Source: Cladopsammia gracilis (taxonomy: Eukaryota > Cnidaria > Anthozoa > Scleractinia > Dendrophylliidae). Taken from it: a DNA stretch of 64,000 nt. Numbering within the stretch: position 1 is the first letter of the stretch; every line of letters begins with the position of its first letter. A model generated the notes under the pieces. The model was not told the DNA's origin, searched no databases, and worked only from the letters and a program-made list of their open reading frames with translations. Shown one piece after another: positions 9,085-21,095 of the stretch. Position numbers and translations under genes: made by a program. The stretch covers positions 420,001 through 484,000 of the forward strand of contig JAJGOT010000166.1 of the NCBI GenBank assembly GCA_022457155.1, in the 5' to 3' direction.

Positions 9085-11246
9085 GGAATCCGAGCGCATG
9101 CAGCCGCAGCCCGCCTCCCATCAGCCCTACATGTGCGCATCGTTTCCACCTGCCCCTACGAGGGGGGAAGCGAATCTGTGTATCGCAATACGGTCGTGAA
9201 AATTTTAGAAACGGACGGGCAAATCCTAAAAGTCTATCGAAAAAAAAAACCAACAACGCAAATCCAGCCGCTATTGCTATGGCAAAAGTAGCCGTTGCCG
9301 ATATAGATTTTGAAGAACTGTTCGAAAAGCTGCCCCATTTTCTCGAAGACATGCGAAACGATGGTATTGGCCCGTATGCCCTGGATTGCACGAAAGATTT
9401 CTCCGGGACACTCGACAGACAAGTTGTATTCGACAATATGGCCGTCGGCGAACGGAACTGGCCGCAAGGTAGAATCCTCGACAAAGAAGACACTGTCGGC
9501 AAACATTGTCTATCGTTCCACAGGGAGGAGGCTGGTTCTCTCCATAGCGGAAAAATCTACAACTTCGTCTGCCAAATGGAGTGCGCCGATGTGCAGGAAA
9601 GTCTTGGAAACGAGGTGGTAGACTATTGCAGGTGCCCAGATTCGAGGCTTGCCTGAACCTTTGAGCATCTGGATGTACAAGCCCGCGGCATCTTTCGCGT
9701 CGAGGTGTCGATATATGGCTTGCAGCCCTCGGAGGTTTCCTTGGACCGGGCCTGCGCAACGATCGAAAAGGTGTACGGCTATCGCGATCCGCAGAAGAGC
9801 CTCTTTTCTGGAATCAACCGCTTCGCGAACAATGGAAGACCCTCGCCGCCTCGATACACAGCAACCTAGTTCTCTTATCGAAGCAGCCAAAGACCATCTA
9901 TGCAATCTACTGGGGACATACCGGGACAAAAAGACTGTGGAGTGTACAAAACATACGACCAACCCTTCGAGGTTCTCGAGAAAACATATCTCCCCTTGTG
10001 GGTTTCGGCCTTCGGCTTTAATTGGGTCCCGATTCACGCCGTAGTTCTCGACCAAGACGACGAGGGGTCCACACAACCCTACAAATCTTCCAAAATGAAG
10101 AGGGATGCACGTTCCTGGCTTGCGCAAAGCCCCGTTTACACGGCATCCCCCCGATGAGCCAGAACGAAAAAAAGGCGAATGACCCCACATAATACCGATT
10201 TTGTGCGGTGGACGTGGAATCGGAAGGTCTGGAACGGCAACAGGAAGTTGCTTCCTATCCCAATCCAAGAAATAGAGACTACCCGCGAAATATGTTTGCT
10301 TTCGGCCTGTGATCGGGTGACCAAACTTGCCGAGGAAGCGCTTTTGCTCCAAGAGAACAACTGGCGGGAAGAGATAGCCCGGAAAAGGGAAGCTATGCGC
10401 AAAGAGAAAGAGGATGCAAGACAGGCTTTGCGAATTGGAAGCCAAAAAAAAAAAAACAGCACTCGCCCAAAAGATACAGCGCTATCGCCTTTCTTGTCCG
10501 TAAGCCACGACTTCCGGAAAAGAAAACGATCCAGCACAAATCGATGTTTTGGGATTCCTAAATATACCAAAGGACCGCAAGTCGAACGTTCCATGGAATG
10601 ACTATACTAGCCATTCGTGGTTTGCAGCTGGATGGTTCTTCTCATCCGGGCGCACCGCTGGATAGCCCTATGCTATGTTGGGCCCCATCTTGACTATCGA
10701 GAACCGCAGGGGCCTACTACCCATCTTCGCCCGACACAAAAACACCTTCTTTCTACATCTGCAACGAGAAATTCATGCTCCTTTCGTTCGTTCTCGACGG
10801 CTTCGACCAACCGTTCGGCCCACATGGCCGCCGTCGGGATATACTGTCGAAGATCCGAGCTCCCCAAGGTGTCGGCGAGCATATAGAGAGTATATTGGCT
10901 GCTGAGAGGGAAGCAGACGATGCTTTGTGCATGTGCGGCAAGCCAGGTTTGTGGGGAAATCGATGCCTGCCTCCAACAACACGAGGCCACACAGAGGATG
11001 CAAACACTTCCAGAACCGAAACTTAGAGACTGCGCAAAAATAGAAACCCTCCCTCCCAAGAGCGAGTTTCGCATCGATGCCTATGCCCGCTACACCTACC
11101 GGGGTGTCCAGAAGTACGCATTCGAAATACAAGGAATGCTATTTGCTTCCAACGTCTTCGCCGAGGCCCAAGTAGCCGCAAACCCCTCCCTTCTCGAAGG
11201 CCTGAAAAAAGACGAAGAAAGAAATTCTTTCGAAGTATCTCGATAG
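9085..11246 (+). pseudogene. GC-rich decayed coding block, family not recognised
   Basis: About 2.2 kb on the plus strand is clearly GC-richer than its surroundings and reads as one or more long proteins broken by frameshifts and stops. Visible steps: a frame ending GQILKVYRKK shifts inside an A-run near 9240-9250 into the frame that continues MAKVAVADIDFEELFEKLPH; that frame runs to an in-frame TGA at 9654 and continues past it (FRVEVSIYG) to a stop near 9868; further pieces in other frames include LLSKQPKTIYAIYWGHTG, YLPLWVSAFGFNWVPIHAVV, a Lys/Glu-rich coil near 10330-10440, and YARYTYRGVQKYAFEIQGM ending at 11246. The long reverse-strand frame at 9510-10445 is probably a shadow, since its residues look unordered. 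I do not recognise the family. A replication-type protein of a virus-like or mobile element is only an impression. The composition suggests an insertion from a different source. Confidence 0.5.
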
Positions 11247-12250
11247 GGTTTGCTGCTAGGGTGCCGCTTCGAGAGCAACATCGCCTTGTTTTTCGTTTTT
11301 GTTGCACCCATTTGCAATGGTCGAAGGCGTATCGGGCAACAAGGGGCGCTTTCCATTCGGAAAAAATTTCCGAAAGTTTTGGTCGGAAATCCACTGGAAC
11401 AGAAAAATTTCGGGAGAAAATTCCGAAATTTTCGGAATACGTTTTTGAGGTTGTCCTCTTTGATGGAAATTCCGGAATTAACAAGACTTTTGTGTTCCAT
11501 TCGTAATTTGTCTCGGCCCTAGTCTCTCAAGCTTAAGTAGGCTGAAAACTCGAGAAAGATGGCGACCGAACAGTCTTTCACCGTGTGGGTATTTCTGTAC
11601 CGAGTCCAATTATTATTACATTACTCGTGCTTTGGAGCTGCAACTGGCAACGGTAAGATCACCTGTGTTTAGTTTTGTCTGGTTTACATTCGGTAAAAGT
11701 CCGTTTTACTCGTCGGTTTTGTTCCCGCCTTTTTTAAAGGATACTCGGGGCAGAGAGTTTATGTTCAAAATATTGTTATTATTATTACCCAGACTTGTCT
11801 ATGACAACGACTAGAATAATCTTGTTCTAAAGACGCGAAAACATTTAAAAAGTTCGCCATTTTGATATGTCACGCCGACCCGGTATCCAAGTGTTCTAAA
11901 CCCGTTCCATTCGACCACCGAAAATTCAGAAAACTCGAAATGGAAATTTTTGCCGAATGGAAAGCGCCCAACGTTTGGCGCCTTTTCGATCCCACAGTCC
12001 AATGCGCAGCCAATGCGTAGCCAATGCGCAGTCAATCTCGCCCCCAGGCTGCCGCTATTTTTAAAAATGGTCTATCTCTCAATATGCCCTCAAATCATAG
12101 ATTATCGCCAAGAACGTTAAAAACTCGTGGTTGGGATTCTGTTGAAGCAACTGTATCCTAGTTTTTCAAACATGATTCATTTTATGGGCGAATTCCTCCA
12201 CTATTTCCTTTCTCAGTATCATGGGCGAATGATGACAGGTACATTATAGC
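11247..12250. other. spacer without recognised gene
   Basis: At 11350-11480 there is a self-complementary stretch with repeated GGAAA, TTTCC, CGAAA and TTTCG. Around 11990-12035 the phrase CAATGCGCAGCCAATGCG is repeated three times. No convincing exon. Confidence 0.5.
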
Positions 12251-12412
12251 CAAATAACTGACCCTAACTGATCCTAACGGCGGAGAAAAGATTGAGGCAA
12301 GAAAAATAAAGTAAAATAAAAGATATATATTTTGTGCCCGATATTTCGGTTTGAAACACAAGCCTTTGACGAAGGCTAAAATAAAAAAAAAAACCGGCTC
12401 TGCACACTGCAG
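12250..12412 (-). mobile_element. retroelement 3'-end-like fragment, reverse strand
   Basis: Read on the minus strand it gives AAGGCTTGTGTTTCAAACCG, AAATATCGGGC, an AT-rich tract and then CCGTTAGGATCAGTTAGGG. This is related to 33600-33730 and 1612-1765. The class (Penelope-like or other) is uncertain. Confidence 0.4.
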
Positions 12413-12536
12413 TGAAATAGTCTGTAAACCTCATTCTGGTTTGTGCATGACCAAGGCTAAGAAAAGGTAGGAAGAACTGTAACAGAAAAACTTGCCCAGC
12501 TTTAAGTGGAGTCGGATCCGAATTGCGACTAACAAC

Positions 12537-12709
12537 TAGCCTGCGTAGCAGACGCTGGTTCATTTATGGGGAGAAGTTACGAGGACGCGCGCGCGAAGGG
12601 AAAACGCGGAGAGGAGAGGTGGCACCTCTTCCTTTTGCGCGTTCCCCTCTCGCGTGCGTCGTAGAAATTTCGCTCCATAAACGAATTACGGCGCCTACTA
12701 CGCAAGATA
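12537..12709. mobile_element. foldback MITE with 9-bp target duplication
   Basis: The direct repeat ACTAACAAC flanks the element at 12528-12536 and 12710-12718. The ends TAGCCTGCGTAG and CTACGCAAGATA belong to long imperfect arms of about 85 bp that face each other, with a GC-rich centre. A 9-bp duplication fits Mutator-like elements by general knowledge. It shares its TAGCCTGCG start with the element at 45915-46097. Confidence 0.8.
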
Positions 12710-12892
12710 ACTAACAACATCCTTAACGATTTTAAACTAAATATAATTGCGCCACCGCAGTTTTGAATGAGTTTTGTACAAGGCAGCATCAAAAAACATT
12801 TTTTTTTATTACAATTTAAATAAAAGTTATCTACTCGATCTGTACTCTACTCTACTCCACATGTATTGCGTTACATACATAACTTGCGTTAC

Positions 12893-13222
12893 ATAACTTT
12901 TGAGTCTTTTGTGTATGAAATCCTAAAGTGTGACTATTCAAATGAAAGCTGTTGAGCAGTACTTTCCAGTGGTGCTGTTGATCATGCTGTACATGATGGT
13001 TCTAACGTGTGAGTCTGTGGATGAAATCCTAAAGTGTGATCATTCAAATGAAAGCTACTGAGCAGTACTTTCCTGTGGTGCTGTTTATTACGCTGTACAA
13101 GGTGGTTCTAACTTTTGAGTCTGTGGATGAAATCCTAAAGTATGACCATTCAAATTAAAGCTACTGAGCAGTACTATCCTGTAGTACTGTTCATTATAAT
13201 GTACAAGGTGGTTCTAATTAAC
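12893..13222 (+). repeat. 105-bp repeat array (subfamily A, forward), 3 units
   Basis: Three units with GCAGTACTTTCCAGTGGTGC, GGATGAAATCCTAAAGTGTG and related blocks. The array stops at 13218 in unrelated sequence (AACCCTCATACGTACACG). A C run at about 13431-13450 lies just downstream of ETS copy 2. Confidence 0.88.
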
Positions 13223-13466
13223 CCTCATACGTACACGCAAACTCATACACCCAGCGACCGCATGCTACTTATGACGTCGTATCTTGTTACCATAGCAACC
13301 GGTTGTCGCCAAAATTTACCAAAATGCGTCAAAAGGATAAACGAACAGCTACAAAAGACAGCATGTGCCAACAATAAATTCTCTTGAAAAAATCCGAGAA
13401 AAATCTTAAGGGGAGTGGCATCCATTCCCTCCCCCCCCCCCCCCCCCCCCTCCGTACGTCCGAGGG

Positions 13467-13892
13467 TTAAGTCCGTGGATGACTAGGAGCTCTTATAATC
13501 ACTGACACAGGAACAGGTTTTCCAGATGACCATAAGTTTGCTTCCTCAGAAAAAGCAGGTATAAATCCACGTGACGCCGAGGGCGATGGAACGGGAATGA
13601 AAATTCGACTTCTAGAACAGCACATCGAGGAGACGCAAGGGACTGGGTCCATGCACCAACAAACCTGTGGAGAAGGCATGGGAACGACAGGCAAGGCGGA
13701 AGGTCTCCTGAGAGGTGGGATGGTGCTGAATACCTGAGGCATGCGCAGTAAAGGTTTGGATAATGGCAGGGTTTGTTCACTATGACTTGTGGTTTTTGTT
13801 TGAAACCGCTCGCGATAAAAAGACCTCGTGATTCCTGGTTCATATTTGTAGGGAAGGTTATTAAACTTGTACACCAGCCGTTGACCTTTTAC
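13467..13892 (-). CDS. ETS copy 2, exon B (end of ETS domain and tail)
   Basis: On the minus strand, TTTACGCAG precedes GTAAAAGG, and the exon gives VKGQRLVYKFNNLPYKYEPG, then about 120 residues of Pro/Ser-rich tail to TAA at 13467-13469. It matches copy 1 exon B along its length (SFYRERFQTK; VPMPSPQVCWCM versus VPVPSPQVCWCM; CCSRSRIF) but is shorter by about 14 codons. The ETS core change Lys to Asn in NNLPYK is conservative for the fold. Together with exon A this predicts a protein of about 260 residues. Confidence 0.88.
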   Translation of the reverse strand, partial: VKGQRLVYKFNNLPYKYEPGITRSFYRERFQTKTTSHSEQTLPLSKPLLRMPQVFSTIPPLRRPSALPVVPMPSPQVCWCMDPVPCVSSMCCSRSRIFIPVPSPSASRGFIPAFSEEANLWSSGKPVPVSVIIRAPSHPRT

Positions 13893-15484
13893 CTGCGTAA
13901 ATAAAATGGGGTTCAGAGAAAGTTAGTTTAGATTCTTTCACAAATAATGGCCATGATAACTTTCTTAATCTTTTGTCTCACGGCGTAGGCACGTTTTATA
14001 ATGGACTTTTATAACGCTCTAAACTTAAGACCAAAAAATGATCAGAATCTACGTGGAAGTTCTGCACATTAGGATTTCTTCGAAGACGTTTTTGGAACCA
14101 CCTTGTACAGCAAAATGAACAGTACCATAGGGAAGTACTGCTCGAAATCTTTTAATTCATTTGAATGGTTACACTTTAGGATTCCGTATTCACCTTCTAC
14201 AGCAAAGTGAACTTACAGTACCACAGGAAAGTACTGCTCAGTCAGTAGCTTTCATTTGAATGGTCACACTTTAGGAATCCATCCACAGACTCGAAAGTTT
14301 ATAGAACCACGCGTTTGTACAGCAATACGAACAGTACCATGAAACATAAGTGTCATAATCTTTCATTTGAATGGTCACACTTTAGGAATCCATCCATAGA
14401 CTCAAACGTTAGAACCATCTTGTACAGCAAAATGAACAGTACCACAGGAAAGTGCTGCTCAATAGTTTTCATTTGAACATTAGGATTTCTTCGTAGACGT
14501 TTTTGGAACCACCTTGCAGCAAAATGAACAGTACCATAAGGAAGTACTGCTCGAAATCTTTGAATTCATTTGAATGGTTACACTTTAAGATTCCGTATTC
14601 ATAGACTCAAACGTTAGAACCACCTTCTACAGCAAAGTGAATAGTACCTCAGGAAAGTGCTGCTCAGTAGCTTTTATTTGAATGGTCACACTTTAGAAAT
14701 CCATCCACAGACTCGAAAGTTAGAACCACCCGTTTGTACAGCAAAATGAACAGTACCATGAAAAGTAAGCGTTAAAATCTTTCATTTGAATGGTCAGACT
14801 TTAGGAATTTTTGTTCCACAGAATAAAAAGGTAGAACAACCTAGTACAGCACAATAAACAGCACCATAGAAACAAAATATTCGTTAGAACTTTCCTCGGC
14901 TCTGTTCCTGTATCGTCGAAGTAGAAACTTAACAAAAACAAGAACGACAACTCTTCAAGTTGTGAAGTCTTGCTTTAAGAAGCTTTAAGGGTCTTGTAAG
15001 TGCCCCTATGGTACGAGAATTAATTCAATATATTGTTATCATTTGTTTTACATGGTACAGTCGCGTTTCCGGACACTGTACGTCATTTGAAACCTTTAAT
15101 CAGTCTTTCGCAATCACTCGTGTAGGCAAGGTCAACTTTAAGTTTTATATTGCTTCCATTTATCTGTTGCACGGAAAGAAAGAAAACGAAATCGTTATGG
15201 AATGGAACTCTCGCCAAACCCGGCAATAATGTAAGTTCCATTTACTATTTGATAATGTTTCGTTTCGTCATTTTCCTTTTTCTTATATTGTAAATAAATC
15301 CAATCATCCATGAGCTTGAAGTTGCCATATCAACTGATATGACGTCACTAACACTTCGCCTCAGGCTATAAACCACTTGAAAATGGGAACTTTTTACTTT
15401 TTTGCCACCGAATTTATATGGCACGACTAATAAACTGTGTGCTTCTCCTGTGAGTAAAATTGTTAACATTATATCACAGCTCAC
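13893..15484 (-). other. copy 2 intron between the ETS half-domains
   Basis: This phase-0 intron of 1.6 kb (GTGAGC to CGCAG on the minus strand) contains the repeat array at 14071-14890. The short open frame at 15008-15229 on the plus strand has no family resemblance that I can see. Confidence 0.75.
14071..14890 (-). repeat. 105-bp repeat array with four-unit higher-order repeat
   Basis: About seven reverse-orientation units. A block starting ACATTAGGATTTCTTCGAAG, then ACGTTTTTGGAACC, near 14071 recurs near 14484, and the three following units recur in the same order, including a unit with GTTTGTACAGCAA and one with TTCATTTGAATGGTTACACT. The period of the larger unit is about 410 bp, four basic units. 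Confidence 0.8.
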
Positions 15485-15843
15485 CTTTGTAATAATCCCC
15501 TCTCGATAATACAACCTCAAAGCACGACTAAGCTTCCCGTAGTTCATTCCACCTCTTTGCTTTAACATTCCCCATCTTTTAGCCACCTCGTGTTGGTTCA
15601 TAAGCCTGAACTCTCCACACTCTTTTCTTCTCCAGCATATGATGGACCTACAGCTTTCATCAGCTAGGAGCTCTAACAAAAACTCCCAGAGATGCAGCAT
15701 ATTTTTATATCGGTGTTCGCGTCTTGCTGGAGTTATGGGTGTCTGCGCAGGGCTTTCTCCGGACCGTTCAAGACCTTTGCAGTTTTCATTGTCTTGTATC
15801 TTCTCTCTGAACTGAATATCCTCCATGTCGTTTAGTATAGGAC
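15485..15843 (-). CDS. ETS copy 2, exon A (first part of ETS domain)
   Basis: The minus-strand exon lies between CATCTTTAG and GTGAGC. It is 359 nt, the same length and phase as copy 1 exon A. It encodes GPILNDMEDIQFREK, a Thr/Pro leader, then the ETS domain from YKNMLHLWEFLLELL to the recognition helix MNYGKLSRALRLYY and REGIITK. Both helix arginines are present. The internal ATG at 15826 aligns with ATG 2871 of copy 1. The domain has about three substitutions against copy 1 (for example ENCRSIIRW versus ESCRSIICW), so the domain is far more conserved than the surrounding DNA, which is what a functional gene predicts. No upstream exon was found. Confidence 0.88.
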
Positions 15844-15916
15844 CTAAAGATGTAGAAATAGAATATTTTGAACTATGTTTAACTTAGCGTCTGACACGGT
15901 TTATAGTGAGCTTAGT

Positions 15917-15968
15917 AAGTATCTCGTAGCTCAGTGGTTAGAGCATCCGACAGGTGAACGGAAGGTCA
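15917..15968 (+). mobile_element. tRNA-like SINE fragment
   Basis: TCTCGTAGCTCAGTGGTTAG then AGCATCCGACAGGTGAACGG resembles the 5' half of a tRNA (A-box region). The T-arm is missing, so it is not a functional tRNA gene. It matches the better copy at 61311-61440. Confidence 0.55.
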
Positions 15969-18900
15969 TATTGTTAACAAACAATAATGCCTATTTATGA
16001 GTAAGAAATGAGCAAAATTGATTTTAATTGCTGGGGGTTAACTTCAAGAAAGTCACTTTCAAGTTCGTTGGCGTTTAATACCCTTATGCTTAATGCTTAA
16101 TCAGGAACATACAATTTAGCTACAAGTGTAGGCTAGTTTAAATGGAGCCCCGACTGAACTAAATCTCAGTGAACTTTATTAAACAAACGCACACAAAAAA
16201 TAAAACTACATATAATTGCTAAGTTGACAACTAAGCGTTTTAGATGGCGCTTCAAAAGTTTGATTTTAAATTCCCGTATATTTGTTTTTGTAAAAAGTAA
16301 AAAACACGAACAGCTCAACTCACAATCGCAAACCGAGAATGAAGGAATGGAAGGGCAGCCAAAATGAGGCACAGAAAATCAGAGCACAATTGAGTTGAGT
16401 TGAGCTGTTCGTGTCTTTTGCTTTTTACAAAAACAATACTCTCCGTTTTCTTGGTCTTATTGTCTGTCTGAACTCTGTTTCCTCATCTCCATCGTTTGTT
16501 GGTGCTGTGGTTCTGTTTCCAAAATAGAGCGCAGTCTAGTGGGCTTTGGTTTTGTGTGTTTTACCCTTGGTATGACTGGGGCTATGGTCTTGGAGTCTTA
16601 TATCTATGCATTTGTCCCAAACAAAGAAATGCACACTTAACGGAAACTGCGAGGCAGGGCATTAAATGCACGTGCACCATTGTATGTGAAGCTTCCCTGG
16701 CACTTAGAAGTTCGAGCTATTAGCTCGTAACTACGACTGTCGCAGTGTCCAGCATTTCCCATGTAATCCCATCTTTTTCGCAACTCAGTAAGAATATTCA
16801 TTATATAAAAGAGGATTTAATCACTGACACATACAGTAGCTTAAAGTCCCTTGAAGAACGCACTGAAAAGAATCGAAGCCTTGAGTTCATTGCTAAGAGC
16901 CATATTCAACAACAAAACAATTGGACATTTCATATACTATTTCACTCACAAACAAATAATAGAAGCTATTGAAAAATAGCACTATTATGCCCGCATAATG
17001 CCTGATACTCTAATTGTGGCCTTATTATCCAAATTATGCTGACATGATGTGTCAACGCCTAACCCAAACAGAACGAAATAAAGCTGATGTCGCCTCATGT
17101 TAAAACGTGCTCTCTGGTAAGAATCATTTCACGTCTCTTACAATCATTCCGCCAGGAAAGAACTGATAAGCAATGTTCATTTGCAGAAGGATTTCATCGA
17201 CAGATCCAAACGTTAGAACCATATCGGGTTTATAAATCTTTACTGATCTGACTCAGGTTAAAGACGCTCTCTGTGGCAAACCATCCCACATAAAGCATGC
17301 ATGCACAGAGGTTTCACAAACTCCCTGCCCGTAATACTATATTAAGTTATTATTAATTTACTAGAAGGACAAAAATAAAATGTAAAATGTATCATATGAC
17401 CGTACAATAAAAGACTGATGATTAACAAATATTAACCCAGTATATACTGCGATGAGGTCCAATGTAGTAAACCTACGACATACAAATTTCTTCATTTTTT
17501 GAAACCAGACCGTTCCGCCACCTTTGTGAATAAATTCTTCAAACACAACCGCATGGCCGCCAATATGCTGGAACCGGTGAAAAACTAAAAACACAACGAT
17601 AAGCATACGATTCACGAGAAAATCAAGAATTTGCAACCGATAGGTGCAATGTTATAGACTAAAATTGAAAATTATTTCAAAACGCTTTAACGCGATAAGA
17701 GTAGAAAGAGTTACAATTTGTTTTCTTCTGAGAATTGTTCAGAAAATGTCACGAGTAGACTTAAATCGTCCGCTTTCATAGTCGTGTATTAATCGTTTGC
17801 AAAAAAAGTGGATTCCAAATTGAAAATTCAAACAACAATTTAAAAAATAAGAAGACTTTACCATTAAACCCGCCAAGCTCGCTAAAAAGTGTTATGAAAT
17901 AATTGACCATAACAATAGCTTCGATAAAAAGAATTGGTTTGTTAGTTACGTTCGATTTCGGAACTTCCTGCCTTCTTATTTTTATACACTATGGGATGGA
18001 ACAACATCTCAAACGTTCAGTCTCAAGCTACTAACAAAACCCTAATTTTCCACATAGTTAAAGCTTGCAAAATTGGCTCGGCCAGTTCGGTGTTGTCCAC
18101 CACTATAACCGCATTGCCACGAGGGTGCCGTAGGTTTACAAGCAACTTCCTGAAATGTTAAAAAAAAACCCGGAGATAAACTCAGTTTGTAAAGCTAATC
18201 CGGCCTTACCGTCAATTTTTCTCTTCAAGAGGATACAGTGAAGTGCCTTATGATGGCTGACTTTACTCCAGAGAGATAAACTGTATTATCAAATTGATGA
18301 GTTTGTATCCAACTCGTGGGTCCTTGCTGTTGTCGGATGAATTGAACGCCTTGTTTAATATTTAATCTTATTACCGTATGAATACAGGAAGTCCAAACGA
18401 AGGCAACCAAGCTCACGAGGGAAAGCAGGTATCGCGGTGTCGATCAAAGTAGCATTGGATTAAAAAAGTATATCTTACATTAGCAACGTTAAATAATGGA
18501 AACTTTCACCTTCATTAAAAACAAAAGAATTTACAATGCAAAATTGGACCTTGCCTCTGTGTTTTGAGTTATATTTTCATTGCTTTGTAACCTTGACTAC
18601 GTTATATCAAGGGACGAGCAAGGAACAAAACGACCCGGCAAAACGATGAAATAACTCTGAGTACTGACCTACCTATGAGCGGGTTTAATTCTCATCTACA
18701 TGCTCTTAAACTGAATTCTCTATTTTCGAATTGCCCATAATTTATACAGTTTGTTTGCCCCCGAAATTTTGCATAAACTATTGTTTGTAAATGCTCTTGA
18801 GAGGACTGCATATTCCCAACAGCATTTCAAAACAACAGTTTATGCAAAATTCGGGGAGCAAACAAAGTGTATTATGGGCAATTCGAAAATAGAGAATGTC

Positions 18901-19074
18901 CAAGTTAAATTTAGGCCATTTGCCGTAGCTTTATTAGTATTCTGTATCATTAAAGAATACTAATTATTATGATTTTTACTATAATGGTTGAATTACGTGC
19001 AAGATAAATATAAAGAAAAGGCTATAGACCCGGCAAAAAATTACACAGGGAAAGGAATCTAATCCCCCGAAATT
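15969..19074. other. intergenic stretch between ETS copy 2 and the LINE fragment
   Basis: It contains an inverted repeat at 16283-16435 (arms with TTTTTGTAAAAAGTAAAAAA and CACGAACAGCTCAACTCA, and their reverse), a stray repeat-family piece at 17185-17225, and the foldback at 18715-18897. Several short open frames (for example 16496-16723, 17361-17636) show no recognisable domain and I do not call them. Confidence 0.5.
18715..18897. mobile_element. short foldback MITE
   Basis: The left arm ATTCTCTATTTTCGAATTGC then CCATAAT and TTTTGCATAAACT is mirrored by the right arm read in reverse. The arms are about 75 bp with a loop of about 30 bp. The open frame that overlaps it is a by-product. No target duplication could be fixed. 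Confidence 0.8.
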
Positions 19075-19695
19075 ACCAGCTGCTCAGTTTCTCCTTTTCG
19101 AAAATCCTAGCTAACCTTATTTCAACATCCCTTGTGCTACCATATTTCGATTATTGTAGTATAGTGTGGGGGAGTTGTGGGAAAGGGATGTGTAACAGAC
19201 TCCAGACCCTCCAAAACAGAGCTGCCAGGGTGATAACCTCCTCTAACTACGATAGACGATCAGTTGAGATACTGGATGAACTTGGGTGGGATAATCTTGA
19301 AACACGAAGGACAAGACAACTAGCCATAGTAATGGATAAATTGAAAAATCGAAATGTACCTGATCATTTGGCTCAAATTTTTAATAGTACAAACTCTATG
19401 TATTCTTACAATCTAAGAAACTCAACATATAATTTATTTGTACCAAGACCGTATACTGAGGCTGGAAAAAATAGCTTCCACTATAGAGGGGCAGTTCTCT
19501 GGAATAGTCTATCCAATACTATTAAAGGGCAGACAAGCCTGAAATCGTTTTTATCATATTTGTAATTTAGTATAGTTTTAATGACCATTTTTATTTTTTA
19601 TTGCATGATTTTTGCACGGCTCTCTGGAAGAGCATTTTTATGACGAGATTCCGTGGATAAATAAAGATGATTGATTGATTGATTAATTGATTGAT
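19075..19695 (+). mobile_element. 5'-truncated LINE, C-terminal end of reverse transcriptase
   Basis: The open frame from about 19077 to 19565 reads LANLISTSLVLPYFDYCSIV, then WGSCGKGMCNRLQTLQNRAA and further to a stop at 19563. PYFDYC...W...L..LQN.A.R is the familiar C-terminal signature of Jockey/CR1-like LINE proteins. The catalytic core is absent, so it is dead on arrival. The 3' end is GATAAATAAAGATGATTGAT followed by a TGAT microsatellite, typical of LINE tails of this kind. A poly-G-ended element abuts it at 19694. Confidence 0.85.
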
Positions 19696-20016
19696 CCCCC
19701 GCACCCTTTCATATACCTTTTAATGAAAATGGTACCCCTTTCATATGGCCTTTACGTGCGTCTGTTAGATATAATTTATTTTGAAAGGCCCTTTTTATAG
19801 TACTTAAATGGCAGTTTTCCCTACCTTTTTTATGGTGCTTTAACGGCGTGTTTCCGCTACCCTTTCCTATTCTTCGTGAAATCCCGACTCTTGCATATAC
19901 TTCACCTCGTAAAATCCCGACCCTTTCATAAACCTCCAGCCTAAAAAAAGGTACTCCTTTCGGGCGGAGCATCCCCGTATAGCCCATTATAGGGAGTACC
20001 CCCCCCCCCCCCCGGG
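19694..20016 (-). mobile_element. poly-G-ended inverted-repeat element
   Basis: Read in reverse it starts CCCGGGG...TACTCCCTATAATGGGCT, then ATACGGGGATGCTCCGCCCG, and continues with degenerate internal repeats of TATGAAAGGGTA type. It is close to the element at 49923-50370 in the opposite orientation. The open frame on the minus strand is internal repeat. Confidence 0.8.
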
Positions 20017-20619
20017 TGTTCGACAGACCATTCTACACCCCCATTGTTATTATTTTGATTGTTATCCTTTATTCGCGAAACCCCAAACACGCGCCTCGAG
20101 GGAACTTTCGCGTAACCGCCTTGTACCTGTAGGCTACCTGTATTGACTGCGGTGCTTTACGACTTCCCGACTTCTTGTTTACCAGCACAATTACAAATGT
20201 CAACCAATATCCGGTATAAAAATAGTTCTTCAGGCGCGTTCTTGGGCAGCAGCTCTACGAGCATTCTGATAATATTTGGAATAGCTAATGCAGAGGAGTT
20301 AGAATACGGAGAAGTTGGGATGACTTATATCGGAAAGCAGTATTTTTTCCGGACGGTTTCGCCGCTCGTATTCACGTACGTAGGCTCGTACCTATTGTAG
20401 TCGAATTTGAGCCTGGATTCACGGATTCACCTCCAAACTTTGTCTTCGTGCGAGACAATAAAGTCTGCAAGTCAGGCCACCCGGAGAGCTATTTTTTTAC
20501 CGGTATTTGAAATCCCAACTTCCTTTGACGTCAAGTAACACTGAAAATCATTATCTTCACCAAGCGCGACAAAACAAATATTTTGATAATTTTTTTGTTA
20601 TCATCTTGAGACTCAATAT

Positions 20620-21095
20620 TGAAATACAACTTTTGCCATGCAAAAGTACTACCGAAGAGGTTTCATTTAAATAGTCACAGCATAGGATTTCATCAACAGA
20701 ACAAATGCTACCATATGCAAAAGTACCGCTGAAGAGGTTTCATTTGAATGGTCACACCATAGGATTTGGTCCACAGACTCAAAAGTTAGACTTGAACTAG
20801 ACACTTCATGTACATGTCTCCATAATTTACTTTGGGAGCGAAAGGAGGGGGGCGTAAGGGGGATCCGAAAACCGCAAAACCGCGCAGAAAAACGTAAATA
20901 AACCGCAATACCGCATCCAAAATTTATCAAATTTATTTCCACCAAAAATAACGCAAAACCGCATCACCGCAAACCCTTACGCCCCACTCCGAAAGGGATA
21001 TCTGAATGCCGGTCTGAATGTTGGGCTCCATATCAAAAACGTCCCACAAAGTAACTTATATCCTCCAATATTGACTCTGGGAGTGAAAGGGTTAA
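20620..21095 (-). mobile_element. subfamily B repeat element interrupted by a MITE
   Basis: Two reverse-orientation units (ACCGAAGAGGTTTCATTTAA; GCTGAAGAGGTTTCATTTGA) are followed by CATGTCTCCATAATTTACTT. The end TTGACTCTGGGAGTGAAAGG appears at about 21066-21090. The insert at 20847-20983 splits its right part. Confidence 0.65.
20847..20983. mobile_element. small MITE with GGGGCGTAAGGG ends
   Basis: Left end GGGGGGCGTAAGGGGG and right end AACCCTTACGCCCC are inverted. The interior repeats CCGCAAAACCGC-type words. It sits inside the subfamily B element: the flanks GAGCGAAAGG and CCGAAAGGGA look like the two halves of its conserved end. Confidence 0.65.

Noticed and set aside
9510..10445. 311-codon reverse-strand frame
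   Set aside because: It lies antisense to a plus-strand block with better coding character; its residue pattern looks like a shadow frame.
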